A stretch of DNA of 64,000 bases, taken from Anisakis pegreffii. Its lineage: Eukaryota > Nematoda > Chromadorea > Rhabditida > Anisakidae. Under the pieces are notes generated by a model. That model had not been told where the DNA came from, made no database searches, and worked only from the letters and a program-made list of their open reading frames with translations. Below, piece after piece: positions 13,864-25,944 of this stretch; position 1 is the stretch's first letter, and each line of letters begins with the position of its first letter. The position numbers and the translations under genes are program-made. The stretch lies in contig JAPYMA010001075.1 of NCBI GenBank assembly GCA_035041965.1, positions 30,320 to 94,319 on the forward strand. Direction: 5' to 3'.

Positions 13864-14007
13864 CTAGAAACTGATTCATATGATCGGATCGATCCTTCAA
13901 TCTAGGATGTTGACGAGAAGCATTTCTAACGATTGAACGATTGGGCCATCGATAATCGCAGTTTTCGAAATAAAAACGTTCGTTTTTGATGCTATTTGAT
14001 ATGAATT
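13864..14007 (-). other. unassigned candidate internal exon
   Basis: A 47-codon open segment bounded by an acceptor (AAATCAG at 14008) and a donor (CTAG/GTACGAG at 13863). It reads with balanced composition, e.g. RFYFENCDYRWPNRSIVRN and HPRLKDRSDHMNQFLG. No family recognised. It may belong to one gene with the exons at 12231-12014, lying between sec63 and gld-4. Confidence 0.35.
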
Positions 14008-15139
14008 CTGATTTGACACTTATTACATTCACATTACAAGTATGTTCCTAGGACTGTTTTTGAGTATTTGCAAGAACATTCGATAAATGTTTAATAACCA
14101 ATGAATTATTATGAAGAGAACAGAGCATAAAAGAATGACGAAATGAGCATATGACAAACATATTCATTCATCATACTTCCAGTAATAACAATATCACCCA
14201 ACAGAGAAAACAAAACAAAAACAACAATCAATGAATAACATCAATGAAAACAGTAATGATGGAAAACAAATGAAAAAAAAAGCTTATTCTATATCATCAA
14301 TCGAATGAAACGACGAACAAACCCCGTCAAACAAACAAAAAATTCAAAATCACATGATTATGTTGGTTATATTATTTTAAGTATATATATATATATGTAT
14401 ATATTATATGCTCTCCGCTATTAATAATCGACGAAAGAACTATTAATTAACAAATTAACTGATCCACTGAAAACGCTTACACCGAAATGAATGAGGACGG
14501 AGAATGCAGAAAAGGAGCACAATAAACTATTCTTATTGCTGTTGTTTTTGTGGTTGGCTTACGCTCAATCTCAGTAGCCCATGTTTCGTTCGAATCGTTT
14601 ATTAAGTAAACTTCTACCTGCCACATCACCGGACCAAGCTACCTACCACCAAACCCATACTACTGAAGTATATTATTTCACTATTCTCAATTATAGTTTG
14701 CATCCACATCCACAAAATTACAAATCGCACGATTGCTAATGTTAGCGAGAAACTGATGAATAGCACTTGATGGAAGAAATGCTGTTATTCTGAAATCAAT
14801 CTGATACTTCAACTATGCAACTGACTATTGTCAAATTAAAATCAACAACTTTGCTTCAAATCACTGAAGTAGCATTAACGACCAAATATTAATCTGACTG
14901 AATAAATTAAACGAACGAATAAAGAAGTAAACATCACAATTATTGTTGGAAAAGAAAAACTCAATAATCATCGCTAGAAGGAACAAATAATGATAACAAA
15001 TATCACATAATATAACAAAGAGCAACAGGAGTGAACTGGGCTGACGGTCCTCAAAAGCATGATTGCGAGAACATCGTCATAACAACAAATTGTAGAATAA
15101 AATGAATAGAGAATGCGTTTTCACTTGAACGTTGGCTAA
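14008..15139. other. region downstream of sec63
   Basis: About 1.1 kb without a recognisable exon. It holds a short (AT)n run at about 14381-14404 and presumably the sec63 3' UTR next to 15140. Confidence 0.6.
14381..14404. repeat. (AT)n microsatellite
   Basis: Simple dinucleotide run, about 24 bp. Confidence 0.85.
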
Positions 15140-18100
15140 TCAATCGTGATCCGATTCAGAATCTTCCGTATAATCAGTCGAATCTTCAGCTTGCTCTTCC
15201 TCAGAATCCTCGTACTTGATCAAGGGAACTTCTTTCGCTTCATGCACATCCAGCTGAAAAGTAACAAAAAATCAATTCAACGCACACTACAAATCATAAA
15301 ACTACGCAGTGAATCCAAATACGCTGAGCAACATTAAATGAATCAATTTTCAGAACAACTGATCACGTTTACTACTTGCAGCCTTGAAGTTCCTTAAAAT
15401 TTTTATATTTTGAAACGGTATTCCTTCTGGCAATATAGATGATAGAACAATATATTCAGCAAACGAACAACCTTCAAATCAATTGTATAATCGCAATCCA
15501 TATACGAATCAGATTTCACCAACAACGTATAATAATAAATGCCCTTCTGTTGTGGCGCAGCAAATTTGATTTCCACCTGAAATTGATTTAAACGTACATA
15601 AACTATCGACGGCCAATCAACCATCTGAACATATTAAAGTACAGATAAAGAGTGCACAAGAGATGAACGCATGAACTTACGGTTTGCTCATCAACCAAAG
15701 TGGTGCAGTGTGCACCTGGAACGACGAGTCTTCTCAACTTCTTATCAATCAAAAACAACCACCACCATTCGTACTTTTCACACGGATAATACGGACAATG
15801 CACCACATGTGTTTTCGTGCTTTTCCTTTCCAAAAGATTCTGCTTCTTGATCAGATTCTCATTCGCCCACTCCTCACCATCCGATTCGTCCGATGATCCA
15901 TTTCCGGCACCTTCGTCACCACTCACACTCTCCTCATCACTGTTCCTGTTGTAGGCATTAATTCAACTCGATACGACTATACCTCTCGCTTTTTGGCATA
16001 GCGAAAAGCGAAAGTAGGGAAAAGAAGAATAAACGCATACAGTTTGTGGTTGTTATCTTCTTTCTCGGACGCACTGCCTGCATCCAACTCATCCGAATCG
16101 GCTATCGATGCTTCATTACCCTCATCAGTACCACCTTCCTTTTTCTCTTTCTTCAATTCATCATCTTTTTTCGCGTCTTCTTCATCCGCTTTGGCGACGC
16201 TTTTCTTCAGAATTTTCACTTTTTGTGGCTGACGATTTTTCGGTGCTTTCTGTTTGTTAGATTTCTTTTTCGGTTGCTTCTCCCAGACTTTTCTCTTCGT
16301 GACATTATTCTCTTTTTCATCGTTATTCTCGTCATTTTCATCTTCCAACGTCGTCGCACCGACACCTCCCAAATCAGTTCCCTTCAACAGTTACTTTTAT
16401 TACTCTCATTCGATCAATCTCGAACACAAAATAAACCTTCATTAATTAATCAATCAGCATATTCACCCTTTCATTCATTTCCCGAATTTCCTCAGCTCTT
16501 TTCTCGGGATCAAGCAATCGGCTCCTCGTCATCGTCACTTTAAGTGTTACCACCGAACCAACGGTTACTTCTTGACAGTCCTCTTCTCCTTGCACTGAAT
16601 TCGTTTCAGCAGTCAATCAACCATAACACTCTTTGAGATGCGTTTCGATGACACAAAAACAAAACGAATTTTAAACGAACATAGAGGAATGTAATAAAAT
16701 TAACATTCAACTGAACAACCTTCAAAACGTGTCGCAATTGTCAGTTTAGGCATCGACTGAAGCACGAATATAACGTCATTATATTCGGCCTCGCTCAGCG
16801 ATTGCAATATGTGGCGTCGCTTTGCCTCGCCAACGTTCGCCAGATCAGAACATGTCACAATTCGGTTCTGAAAATTTTGTTTGCGCTTTGCTGAAGTTTA
16901 AGCGATTGAATCGAAATGAATTGCACAATATCGAGTAAAAGTACGACGAACCCGACGAAAATGATGCAAATTATGCTCGGTGATGTGTGGCAATTGAAGA
17001 ATAGCGCTATTCTTTGGCCATAATGCTTGAACAATCATTGGTATCAACTTGGTCAAATTTTCGATAGTATCCAACGAGGGAGATCTCGAAAGATTGCCGT
17101 AGAAGTAAAGCTGTTGTGTTATCGATAACATTTCATTAATTAACATTACACACTTCGACATCACATAGTTACTATCTGCAAGATATCCATCATCATCATT
17201 CTTAAACTATTACAAAAACTATTACTCATAAAGTCCTTACCGGTCTTCAGACTATCTGACGGTAGTTCATAACGATTCAAGTGAGCGTGAATGAATAGTC
17301 TTGCTTTCAGCGAATACGGCAAGCACAACGGTCTTTCTTTCTTGTTTTCACTCAAATTCTTGAACTCTTTGATCAGTGGAGGTAGTTCAATATCGTCACT
17401 TTCTCGTTCGACTATTTCTTTATTGTATTGTTTCCAGAACTCAAACGAACCACCCAGTACCATTATCATTCCTTAATTCGTTTCAATTCATGAGACAAGA
17501 AAAGACATAGCATAATTGGTAGATGCAAATGAAACATTATCAACTTACGATTAATCTCCATTTTTGGTGTCTTATGAAAGAAGTAATAATACATTTGTGC
17601 CGTGTCAATAAGCACTTGATCAACACTATACTTTATTGAATTGTACCACCAAAAGCCCTGTAAAAACAATGTCAACACATTAATAAGCAAATATTTATTT
17701 GTTGACTTCAAGAATAACTGTAGCTTTCCAATCAACTCGTTTCAACCATCCCACTCACGAAGGGATGTTGGGCAGTTCCTCCGGCACCTTTGCTTCTTTT
17801 CTTCTTCAATGGAGTTAAATTGATAACGGGTTTGAAAATTGATATGAGAAATTAATGTTCGTTCGCAGAATACGTTCCATTTCTTCGACGCAATCAGCAG
17901 CTCATCAACACTAAAGATTTTCAAAATACTTTTTGATAATAATCAAAAACGAAACTCACGACAGCTGATGGGAGAAGGATCATAAGGACAAAACCGTAGA
18001 AGGCAAGTACCCAAAAACCATATTCCTTACTGACAATCCATTTCGGCAGTGCGATCCCAAAGGTTGTTGCTGAAACAATTTCATTGGTAAAATCATGATG

Positions 18101-18953
18101 AAACATTGATTCGAACAAGTACCGTTCATGAAAGTGTAACAAGTCTTTGGAAAATTCAAAAAAGTTGCACATTATGAATAAATATGAGGTGCAATTATGA
18201 ACAGTAATTATTACCCGTTGGACCATCAGGATTCCCGTATTTCTCCCAGTTTTCTCGACTCTCTTCATCAGTGAGCGCTTGATATGCTTTCGCGATACGA
18301 TCGAACTGAATCGGGTCACCGCCCTTATCTGGATGCATTGTTCTGCTCAGTTCGCGATACTTTTTCTTCACTTGTGATACTGGTGCACCCTCAAAATTTT
18401 GATAATGATTGCAACAATAACAGCAATTAAAAAACAATAACAGTAACAGTAAAGAAAAGATAAAAGAAAACTGACCTGATCTAAGCCCAAAATAGCATAT
18501 GGATCATATTCGACATGATCTTGTTCGATCTGTGTAACCTTGTGAACAATAATGAAGAAAACAATCCAGGCGATCAATAATGCTATCAATGTTAAAAATT
18601 TTTTGGTTCTTCGCCACGGCCTCGATGCTTCCGCTTTCAAACGTTTTTCTGTACATCCTTCACATCCACAATGCTCTCTTCGTTCAACGCTATCTAGAAT
18701 AACGCCTCAAATATGTTCATATTAATACTCATGTCGATTTCAATATAATTTACGCATCAAATTCATAATCTCGATTCAAATTAGCGCATTTCGAGTGTTG
18801 CATTGAAAAACTGAAAGAAGTAAGAAACGAACCTTTTTTTGAAGATGGCCAAAAGAAGAAAGTTGACGGCACGAGTATTAGTGCATAAAATGAAACAAGT
18901 ACATAATAAAACGTATTACCCACTTCGTCATATTCGAACTGTGCACGTCCCAT
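15140..18953 (-). CDS. sec63: SEC63: ER translocon J-domain protein
   Basis: Thirteen exons (18953-18833, 18693-18476, 18389-18215, 18069-17960, 17657-17549, 17471-17241, 17175-16952, 16867-16720, 16594-16467, 16381-16041, 15945-15681, 15576-15472, 15253-15140) join in phase to 762 aa; human SEC63 is 760 aa. SEC63 sits in the ER membrane beside SEC61 and activates BiP for protein import. Visible are two N-terminal membrane segments (about 15-36 and 70-90), a lumenal J domain with the HPD motif at 132-134, a third membrane segment, then the Sec63/Brl domain ([37 protein letters not shown]). A Lys/Glu/Asp-rich linker follows, then the [11 protein letters not shown] and [10 protein letters not shown] segments, and an acidic tail (last about 25 residues). 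C. elegans names this dnj-29. The open frame inside the 302-bp intron (17959-17658) is not conserved and is left out. Acceptors of exons 3, 6 and 10 are GAG/AAG. Confidence 0.96.
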
Positions 18954-18974
18954 CGAGTTCGATTAAGACTGCAA
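18951..18974 (-). other. probable spliced-leader acceptor of sec63
   Basis: TTTCTTGCAG ends at 18969, leaving a 15-nt leader before the start codon at 18953. No upstream coding exon seen. Confidence 0.55.
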
Positions 18975-19991
18975 GAAAGCATCACTTTTTAGAAGTTAAA
19001 CATTATTGATAAAACAACACTATCGCAAAACTGAACTGATACACGACCCAAATACTCAATGCTTTTTCGTCACTAATAAAAACAACAAAATCAAATTTGC
19101 ATGCAAAAATTGAGGTGCTGCTAATCGTTTTCCACACAAAAGTTCTCCATGTCAAATAGTTGTACATGAAATGCCACAAAAATACGATAAAGCAACAACT
19201 TCACCAATATCATCTAAAAATCACGCCTTAAAACACCCCATCAAAGGAAAAACACCTCCACAAAGTCGAATCATTCACTTTCTCCACAGTTAAACTGCTT
19301 TTTTCATCATCATCCCCTTTCACGGATGCAAACGTGTAATAAAATCGAGATGCGCACTTCGAAACGAATTGTGCACATCAGTGATTCGCCCCGAACTACT
19401 GTACCGCACTATTCAGCGCTATTTGTGAAACAAGAGCTATTGGAAAATTGTAAAAATCATCCAAAATATTACGACTTAGCCGAAGCTTAGTGTGAGCTTG
19501 AGTGTATGTCCTAAGATGAGCTTTAGCGTAGGTCTAAGCATAAGCTCGAGTCAAAAACTGAGTATGACCTTGAAGGATAAGGCTAAATTGATGCCGGTGA
19601 TTTCGGTGGTCTTGCAGCGCTGTGCGCTTCCCATATTTCCCTTTTCTGGGATGTAGTCAGAATGTGCCGAATAGTGACCTCTCGATAATTTCTGTTTAGC
19701 GTCTACCAACTACTATGCATTCAGAATGATCAAAATCGCTCGGCGAAGTTATGAAATTTTCGAAAGAACCAACAGCAACAATCCTATGGATTGCAACTAC
19801 TTCGAACGATTTGTAACATCCTCAAACTCTTGAATTTTATCAGGTTCCGCTGAAATCCTCTTATTTCTTCCACCAAGTGGGATCGGATCGGATCGTTCTA
19901 CTATCGGATCTATTTGCTTAGAGCAACGACCGGCAGCAATGCTACGGATTCTATATGCATGAACATTTCGTTACGATATAGGCCATATAGA

Positions 19992-20014
19992 CAGAAAGAA
20001 AGAAAGAAAGAAAG
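19992..20014 (+). repeat. (GAAA)n microsatellite
   Basis: Five to six units of GAAA. Confidence 0.9.
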
Positions 20015-21225
20015 ATGTTCAGCAGATATGAGCAAAAGTGAATAGGCAAGAGAGAAGAAGAGCATTAATAGTAGTATCGATTGATTTCATAACATGGCGC
20101 ATTTGAACGTGCGTGAATAGGTAGCGCGCAATGTGTGTTGTGTTGGTGGTTGTTGGACTGGATCGGTGAGGTTCACGAATTTGGTTGGATTCGGATCTGT
20201 TGATGGTCGTCTCTTGTATGCTTCGTTTATTTTTGATTGTATTTACATTTGTTCTAGGAGTTTTGTGACGACTTCATTGCTTAATTATTTGTGAACGATG
20301 CCGTCAAAAGTTCAGTGTTGATTCTTTTATTGTTCAAATGCGGTATTTTCTAAACCTTCTGCAAGTCAGTTTGATTCATCAATAGCTAGTATTGCTCAAC
20401 TGCCACCTCCTTTGTTTACATCACGGAATGCATCACTTTTATCATATCATCAAAGATTACCAGTGCGGGTAGAATGATTACTTGTTTTGTTACTGCAACT
20501 CCAATAAATAGATGCTGCTTATTTTACACTTTCTACCATCATCAACCGATACATTTCGAATGAAGCTTCTTGAATAGAATGTGATTTGTTGTCGATTACA
20601 TTTGTAGTTTGTTAATGCTCAAAAAATTCGCTGAAACCAGAATGAGTATTTTCAAATTAGGTATGAGAATTAATTAATACAGCATGTATGAGTTGATAAA
20701 AAATATCCCGTTGAAGAAGCATAAAATTCGATCTGAGTAGATGCGATCCTATGCATTATAAGCTCTTCCAGAATATGTGCTAATTACACGAGCATCTCAA
20801 CCCATCCCAGAATGCAACTGATTGATTATATGTGGTTGTCGTTGTTGTTATCATCGTCATCTTCCTAACACTGAAACGCTGAATGTATCTGCACTGAAAA
20901 GCTGAACGAACCTCATCTAAACTTGAGCAGTTTTGAGATTGTATCATTATTTTAATTACAGTGTTTGCAGTTTTTCTCGTTGCTTCTTCGTCAACCTCAA
21001 TGAGAGAACATTTTTTGGATGAAGAAAAAGAATGCGAAAGTTAGTTGGAAATTGGGCATGATACATATTAGGAGGAATCAGGTGTAAATGCTAGTAGAAA
21101 TCTTTATGAATGATCAGACCTACAGCCGAAAGGAGGGGATGAACGAAATCATCCTTGATGAAAGGGAATCTTTCGTTTGCAGGCTCAAGAATGCCCATCG
21201 GCTACCACTCTTGAAGAGCTCTGCC

Positions 21226-21239
21226 AGAGAGAGAGAGAG
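21226..21239 (+). repeat. (GA)n microsatellite
   Basis: Seven GA units. Confidence 0.85.
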
Positions 21240-23201
21240 TAAACCGACGTTTCGTTTGCTTCAGTAAATTGCATTCATTTTCAGTATAGAACGGCCCATC
21301 TGTGGAAGGCAAAATTAAGGTTGTGGTGTGGGTCTGTTTTATGTTCCATAGTATTCGTACAAAATATTGCTAAGCCATAATCGACATAGATGAAAATGAG
21401 TGAAAAAAGTGAATTGTTTAAATCGTCTTCTAACATGTGCACATGCTATAAGTGCTGTCACCAGCGCATCATCATTTTAATTCATACATTCCATTCACTT
21501 GCAATTCGAAATCGATCAATGGAAAAGCAAAAGAGAACGTTTCCTTTTCCCCAATTAAACTGTAAACGAAGCACGGTGTATGTGTTCGAATAATAGACAT
21601 CAGATTTGTAGTAGATAGATTCAGTCCGTTCTGTGCAAATAGTTTAAATGCAGCAATATGGCATTAACAAGAAAGGAGAGTTTCGTATTTTTTGAAATGC
21701 ATTCATTTCTCTTTGAAAGTTTAGTCCGTTTGATCGGTTTGCAAGCCAGCCAGCTTCACACTTCCAACGTGTCCTTCACAGATGCGACCATGCAAAATAG
21801 AATAGGAAAGTAACGTTGAAATTGCTAATATTGCTAATGTATTGGTGAAGCACTGAAGAAGCATGGATAAGATAAGATCATTTCACTAAAGATTCGCTGC
21901 TCGTTGAAACTAAATCAGTGAAAATTGTTTCGGTGTCATTATTCCTTTGAACAAGAGAGAATAAAGAAGAGAAAAAAAAATACAATGATGTCGAAACTGA
22001 ATGAAAATTGCTATTAAGTAGGAGAATTGTATACACATTGAATTCATTTCAAGAACTGAAGTTGTTCTAGAGGGACGAATGAGTGAAATTTCCTAGTAAT
22101 TCCTGGAAAGACGGTACAGTCGGTCGTGAGTAGAATCTTACGCTGAATCAACTTCATCGTGCAAATTACTACCACATTCTCTTGACGTGCACTAAAATGC
22201 TACTCTTTTAGTGTTTAGTTTTAGCAAGTTACTAATTGGCACGAACAAGAAACACATGCTGAAAGAATGTCGTTATCCTGAGTCCTGATTCATGCATTCG
22301 CATAATTGTGTAAGACCGAAATGTCGCAGCCAAATAATATATCTTAAAAGTAATGCTCAACGCGGCAGCTCACTGCAAAACAACGAACACTCACTCAAAT
22401 CATAATCCACATATCTTCTCATAACGCTGCTTATGAACATATCACGATTTCACCGATTCACTCTCAGCTCTCGACATCGTTCAATTGAACTTTTCTATCA
22501 TCATCATCATTCAAAATATTATATTACCATTAAATTTTTGACAGATTTCTCGTTTCGTTTTTATGTTTGTGCTTATCAGTTGAAAACAGCCATGATTTAA
22601 TGTTAAGCAGATAGTAGCTGATAATTAAGGGTATTTACAGTTTTCGTTTGAATGACAGTTGGTGTCCTTATGACCAGTAATGAATTCCAACGGAAAGACC
22701 GTTCGATTAAATGAATCTGCTCCATTTGATAAGATATGATATACTTTAGTTGAAAACTTCAACGAGAACAACTGACTGTTTAGGGATTAGGGACGATATG
22801 TTAATATTGCACGGGATTTATTCTCGCAACAATATGATGGTGCTGCTCTTCTGAATAGAGATAGTCAGCCGTGCAGTCAGAATCACAACCGTACTACATC
22901 GCCGGTTACTCTGAAGAAAAACGCCTGATTAGATGATGAATCAATCATTTCAAATGATCACATCAAAGTAGCGGTTGCAAAGAGTTGTCCAATGTCGGTT
23001 TGTTTTTTGCTACACAATAAATAATCATCGTCAGTTTTATGATTGTTCAACGTGCTTTTGATAAGTGAATCAATGCATAATATAGCAGTATCACCTAAAA
23101 CAGTCAATGATCAATGAAATTTTGGGACACTCAGCTGTGATTTTTACGGACGTAGTTGATTGTAAAGTTAGTTTGTTGATTTAATGAAATGGAATAAAAT
23201 C

Positions 23202-23285
23202 TGTCTTCGTAAGAGGACGTTCAACATTAGCACAATCATAATGCACGATGGTCTTACCTGTCTTCGTGTGAGGACAGTCGTTGGT
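23202..23285 (+). repeat. short direct repeat pair
   Basis: TGTCTTCGTAAGAGGAC near 23202 recurs as TGTCTTCGTGTGAGGAC near 23260, about 58 bp apart. Confidence 0.6.
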
Positions 23286-23673
23286 GATTGTTTAGCTGCT
23301 TCTTTAGAAAAGTATTCACTTGAATGTGTATCAATCAACTAAATTTGTCAGCATTGTGCTACAGTTATTGTTCTCTTGAATGATGCAAGAAATAATTTTT
23401 GAAGGCGATGAAATCACGATTTCTATTCTAGTGTTTTTTTTGGTCAACAAATGATCAGCAAAAAATGATGCGAGAAAAGAGATTTTCTCAAATGATTTTG
23501 TGAACCTTGAATTGTAAGTGATCGTCAAGCAGATTTTTATGAATAGCATCTTACTTAATCGCATGCAAATTGTACTATTTACATCAAGCATCAGTTGCTT
23601 GTTAATATCGAATTCGATAATCCACTGAAGCGTTTGGTTGTTTATGCCACCATAAAATCTGCATCTTTTCTGA

Positions 23674-23695
23674 ACTGCTGCTGTTGCTGCTGCTG
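23674..23695 (+). repeat. (CTG)n microsatellite
   Basis: Interrupted CTG/TTG units, seven in all. Confidence 0.85.
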
Positions 23696-25901
23696 AATTC
23701 GGAAGCGAACAAGCACACTGCTAACACAACCACTGAACTCTATCAAGCATGGTCTATTGTGCGACCGTTATGAAAAATTTATTATTGTGCAGAAAAAAAA
23801 AAGAACACCCATTTTCCTTTCTGACTGGGTTGCAAAAGGGTTATTGCGCAAGTAAGCAAAAAAGAACACTTGAAAGATGAACGAAGTGAATAGGTGAAAA
23901 TGTTGTGATTGATACAATTGTTGTACTAATAATATTATTTTTTATTGATATGATGAAAGAAAATTGCACTGATGTGGCGCTGACTGATAAAACAGCGATG
24001 CATCACCAAAGAATTGTTAATTATCATAATTTGCTGAAGATTCGTTAATTTCCAAAAAAAGAGAAACACGAGCAATTCATTCACTCTTTCCAGATTCACT
24101 TCAAAAAATGGCAAATGAACGGTCGCAAGAAAACTAACAAGGAAGTAGCTGATTTGTAGTAGACGTCTGAAATAAACACAATCAGAAATATCCAACTAAA
24201 GTGCTCTCCATTGTTGTCCGTAGTTGATCTGCGTCACAAAACACCAGTTGATGCTCATCATCACTTCAGTACGCTTTCCTCATCGGATGAATTTTATATT
24301 GTTGCTTCGGAAATAAGTAGATGTTGCTTCTTCATCCAAAAATAGAACTCCACCGTCTACCCAATTGAACTGATCGAAACTACTGAGTAGTAAATGTTGT
24401 TTACCATTATTATCATACGCTAATGGTAATGGTGGTCAAAGACGACTACTTTTGAACACAATGAAATAATTTGACTAGTGAGAATAATAGATCGTGAAAG
24501 TGCTCACACATCAGAGATGATCCATCAATTCTTTTGAATCAACAAGAAATTTGCCACTAATGTTCAAATGTTTGGTATGAGTTAGGTACTGGATAACTGA
24601 GAGCATAATGGCGCAAATGTTCAATTTGTAGTCAGATGCAAAAGGTTTAATTTACATTCTTAGGAAACTATTACAGGACTCAGTTTTTTTTGCATCACTA
24701 AGAAGATGGTACTTGAAGTGCGAAAGGGATGAAATTTTGATGTTTTCATTATTTGATAGTGAATTAGGTGAATTCATTCTGGATATAGATCTTATCTGAT
24801 ATGTGTACATATGATAAGATATTAGTGGCTAGTAGCACTGTTTTTGCATTCTTTATCAATACCTGCAGTAATAAATCAATTGCGGTGCATCGACGAATCC
24901 TTATTTTTGGTTCACATTGATGATACATTTTTTGCATCATTCACTTGTTTATTGGAGGATCATTTGTATAATATATGTATATGTACATAGTAGCAATCAA
25001 ATACAACATCGACAAAAAACATTATACGAAATGATACATTGCTGTGTATTGCTATCAGCTTTCTTCTAAGATATTTCCACTCTACAGTGAGATATTGATG
25101 AGATCGAATATAACCAATTTGAAGTGATTTCATTTGCATTTTGATGACAATTCATTCTTAATGTTCAGTGGTTTCATTCCAACAGTTTTACAATATGTTA
25201 GCGCGAAAGATGTGAATTTTAAAATGAAACGACAATTTGCAATCCATTCAGTTCCGAAATGTCAAAGAGGCAAGATGATTACCTCCTGATATGATTATCT
25301 GCTGATAACAGATGAGGACGTCGTATGATACGACTAATATGTTGAAAGGTCATTATATTTTTTCTGAAAGCAGTATGATAAGTAGCAAGGAATATGAGAA
25401 CAGCAGAAATGGTTAAATACAATATTTCACATTCATTTATAAACTTTTTCTGCAACTGGTATGATAAGGTGCTTGGAAAATAATAACAACAAGAATGACA
25501 TAAATTACTGTAATCAGAACTCAACTCTTATTCCTCTCTATATATGGAACACACTACATCAGGAATTAAAAAGTGTTGCTGATGAGAGCGTACGACTCCA
25601 GAGATATATTTAGATATAAGACGAGTCGACATATACTTGCTAATCTCGCCGATAGCTCCTTTTTGAACCGCGAAAAGAAGTTTTGAAGTGAAATTATTTT
25701 TCTGCTGGTGGATGGTTTTCTAAAAAGTAATATTTTTCAAATGTGATGCTCAAGCAGATTCAGCGATCATTCACTCCGCAAACACATTGCTTCATGAATT
25801 AATTGAATCGTTTTGCGACTGATATAAACCGTGATTTGTTCATCTTAATTATTGTCGATTAGTCAATTAATGAATCATATTCTAAAGCCAACATCATTCA
25901 T

Positions 25902-25944
25902 TTTCAGTTGTTTGAAAGAAAGTGAAAAGAAACAAACAAAGCGA
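25902..25944 (+). other. probable spliced-leader acceptor and 5' UTR of RBM12-like gene
   Basis: ATTTTCAG ends at 25907; the start codon at 25945 follows after 37 nt. No upstream coding exon was found. Confidence 0.5.

Larger units (their letters stand above)
18970..25907. other. 7-kb intergenic region between divergent sec63 and RBM12-like gene
   Basis: No exon chain recognised on either strand. It should contain both promoters. Contents: a degenerate run of GCTTAG/CTAAGC-like words at about 19485-19575, (GAAA)n at 19992-20014, (GA)n at 21226-21239, (TCA)n at about 22498-22513, a short repeat pair around 23202-23285, and (CTG)n at 23674-23695. Short open frames such as 21390-21593 have no domain. 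Confidence 0.55.

Noticed and set aside
15577..15680. Open frame continuing upstream of the sec63 exon VEIKFAAP
   Set aside because: It lies between a strong donor GTAAGT and an acceptor TTTCAG, and the family alignment needs no residues here.
17742..17924. Open frame inside a sec63 intron (minus strand)
   Set aside because: SEC63 proteins run directly from the third membrane segment into GFWWY, and the exons join in phase without this piece.
5969..18953. mel-26, gld-4 and sec63 as one operon
   Set aside because: The gaps of 2.7-3.1 kb are far larger than nematode operon spacing, and each gene has its own upstream acceptor close to its start.
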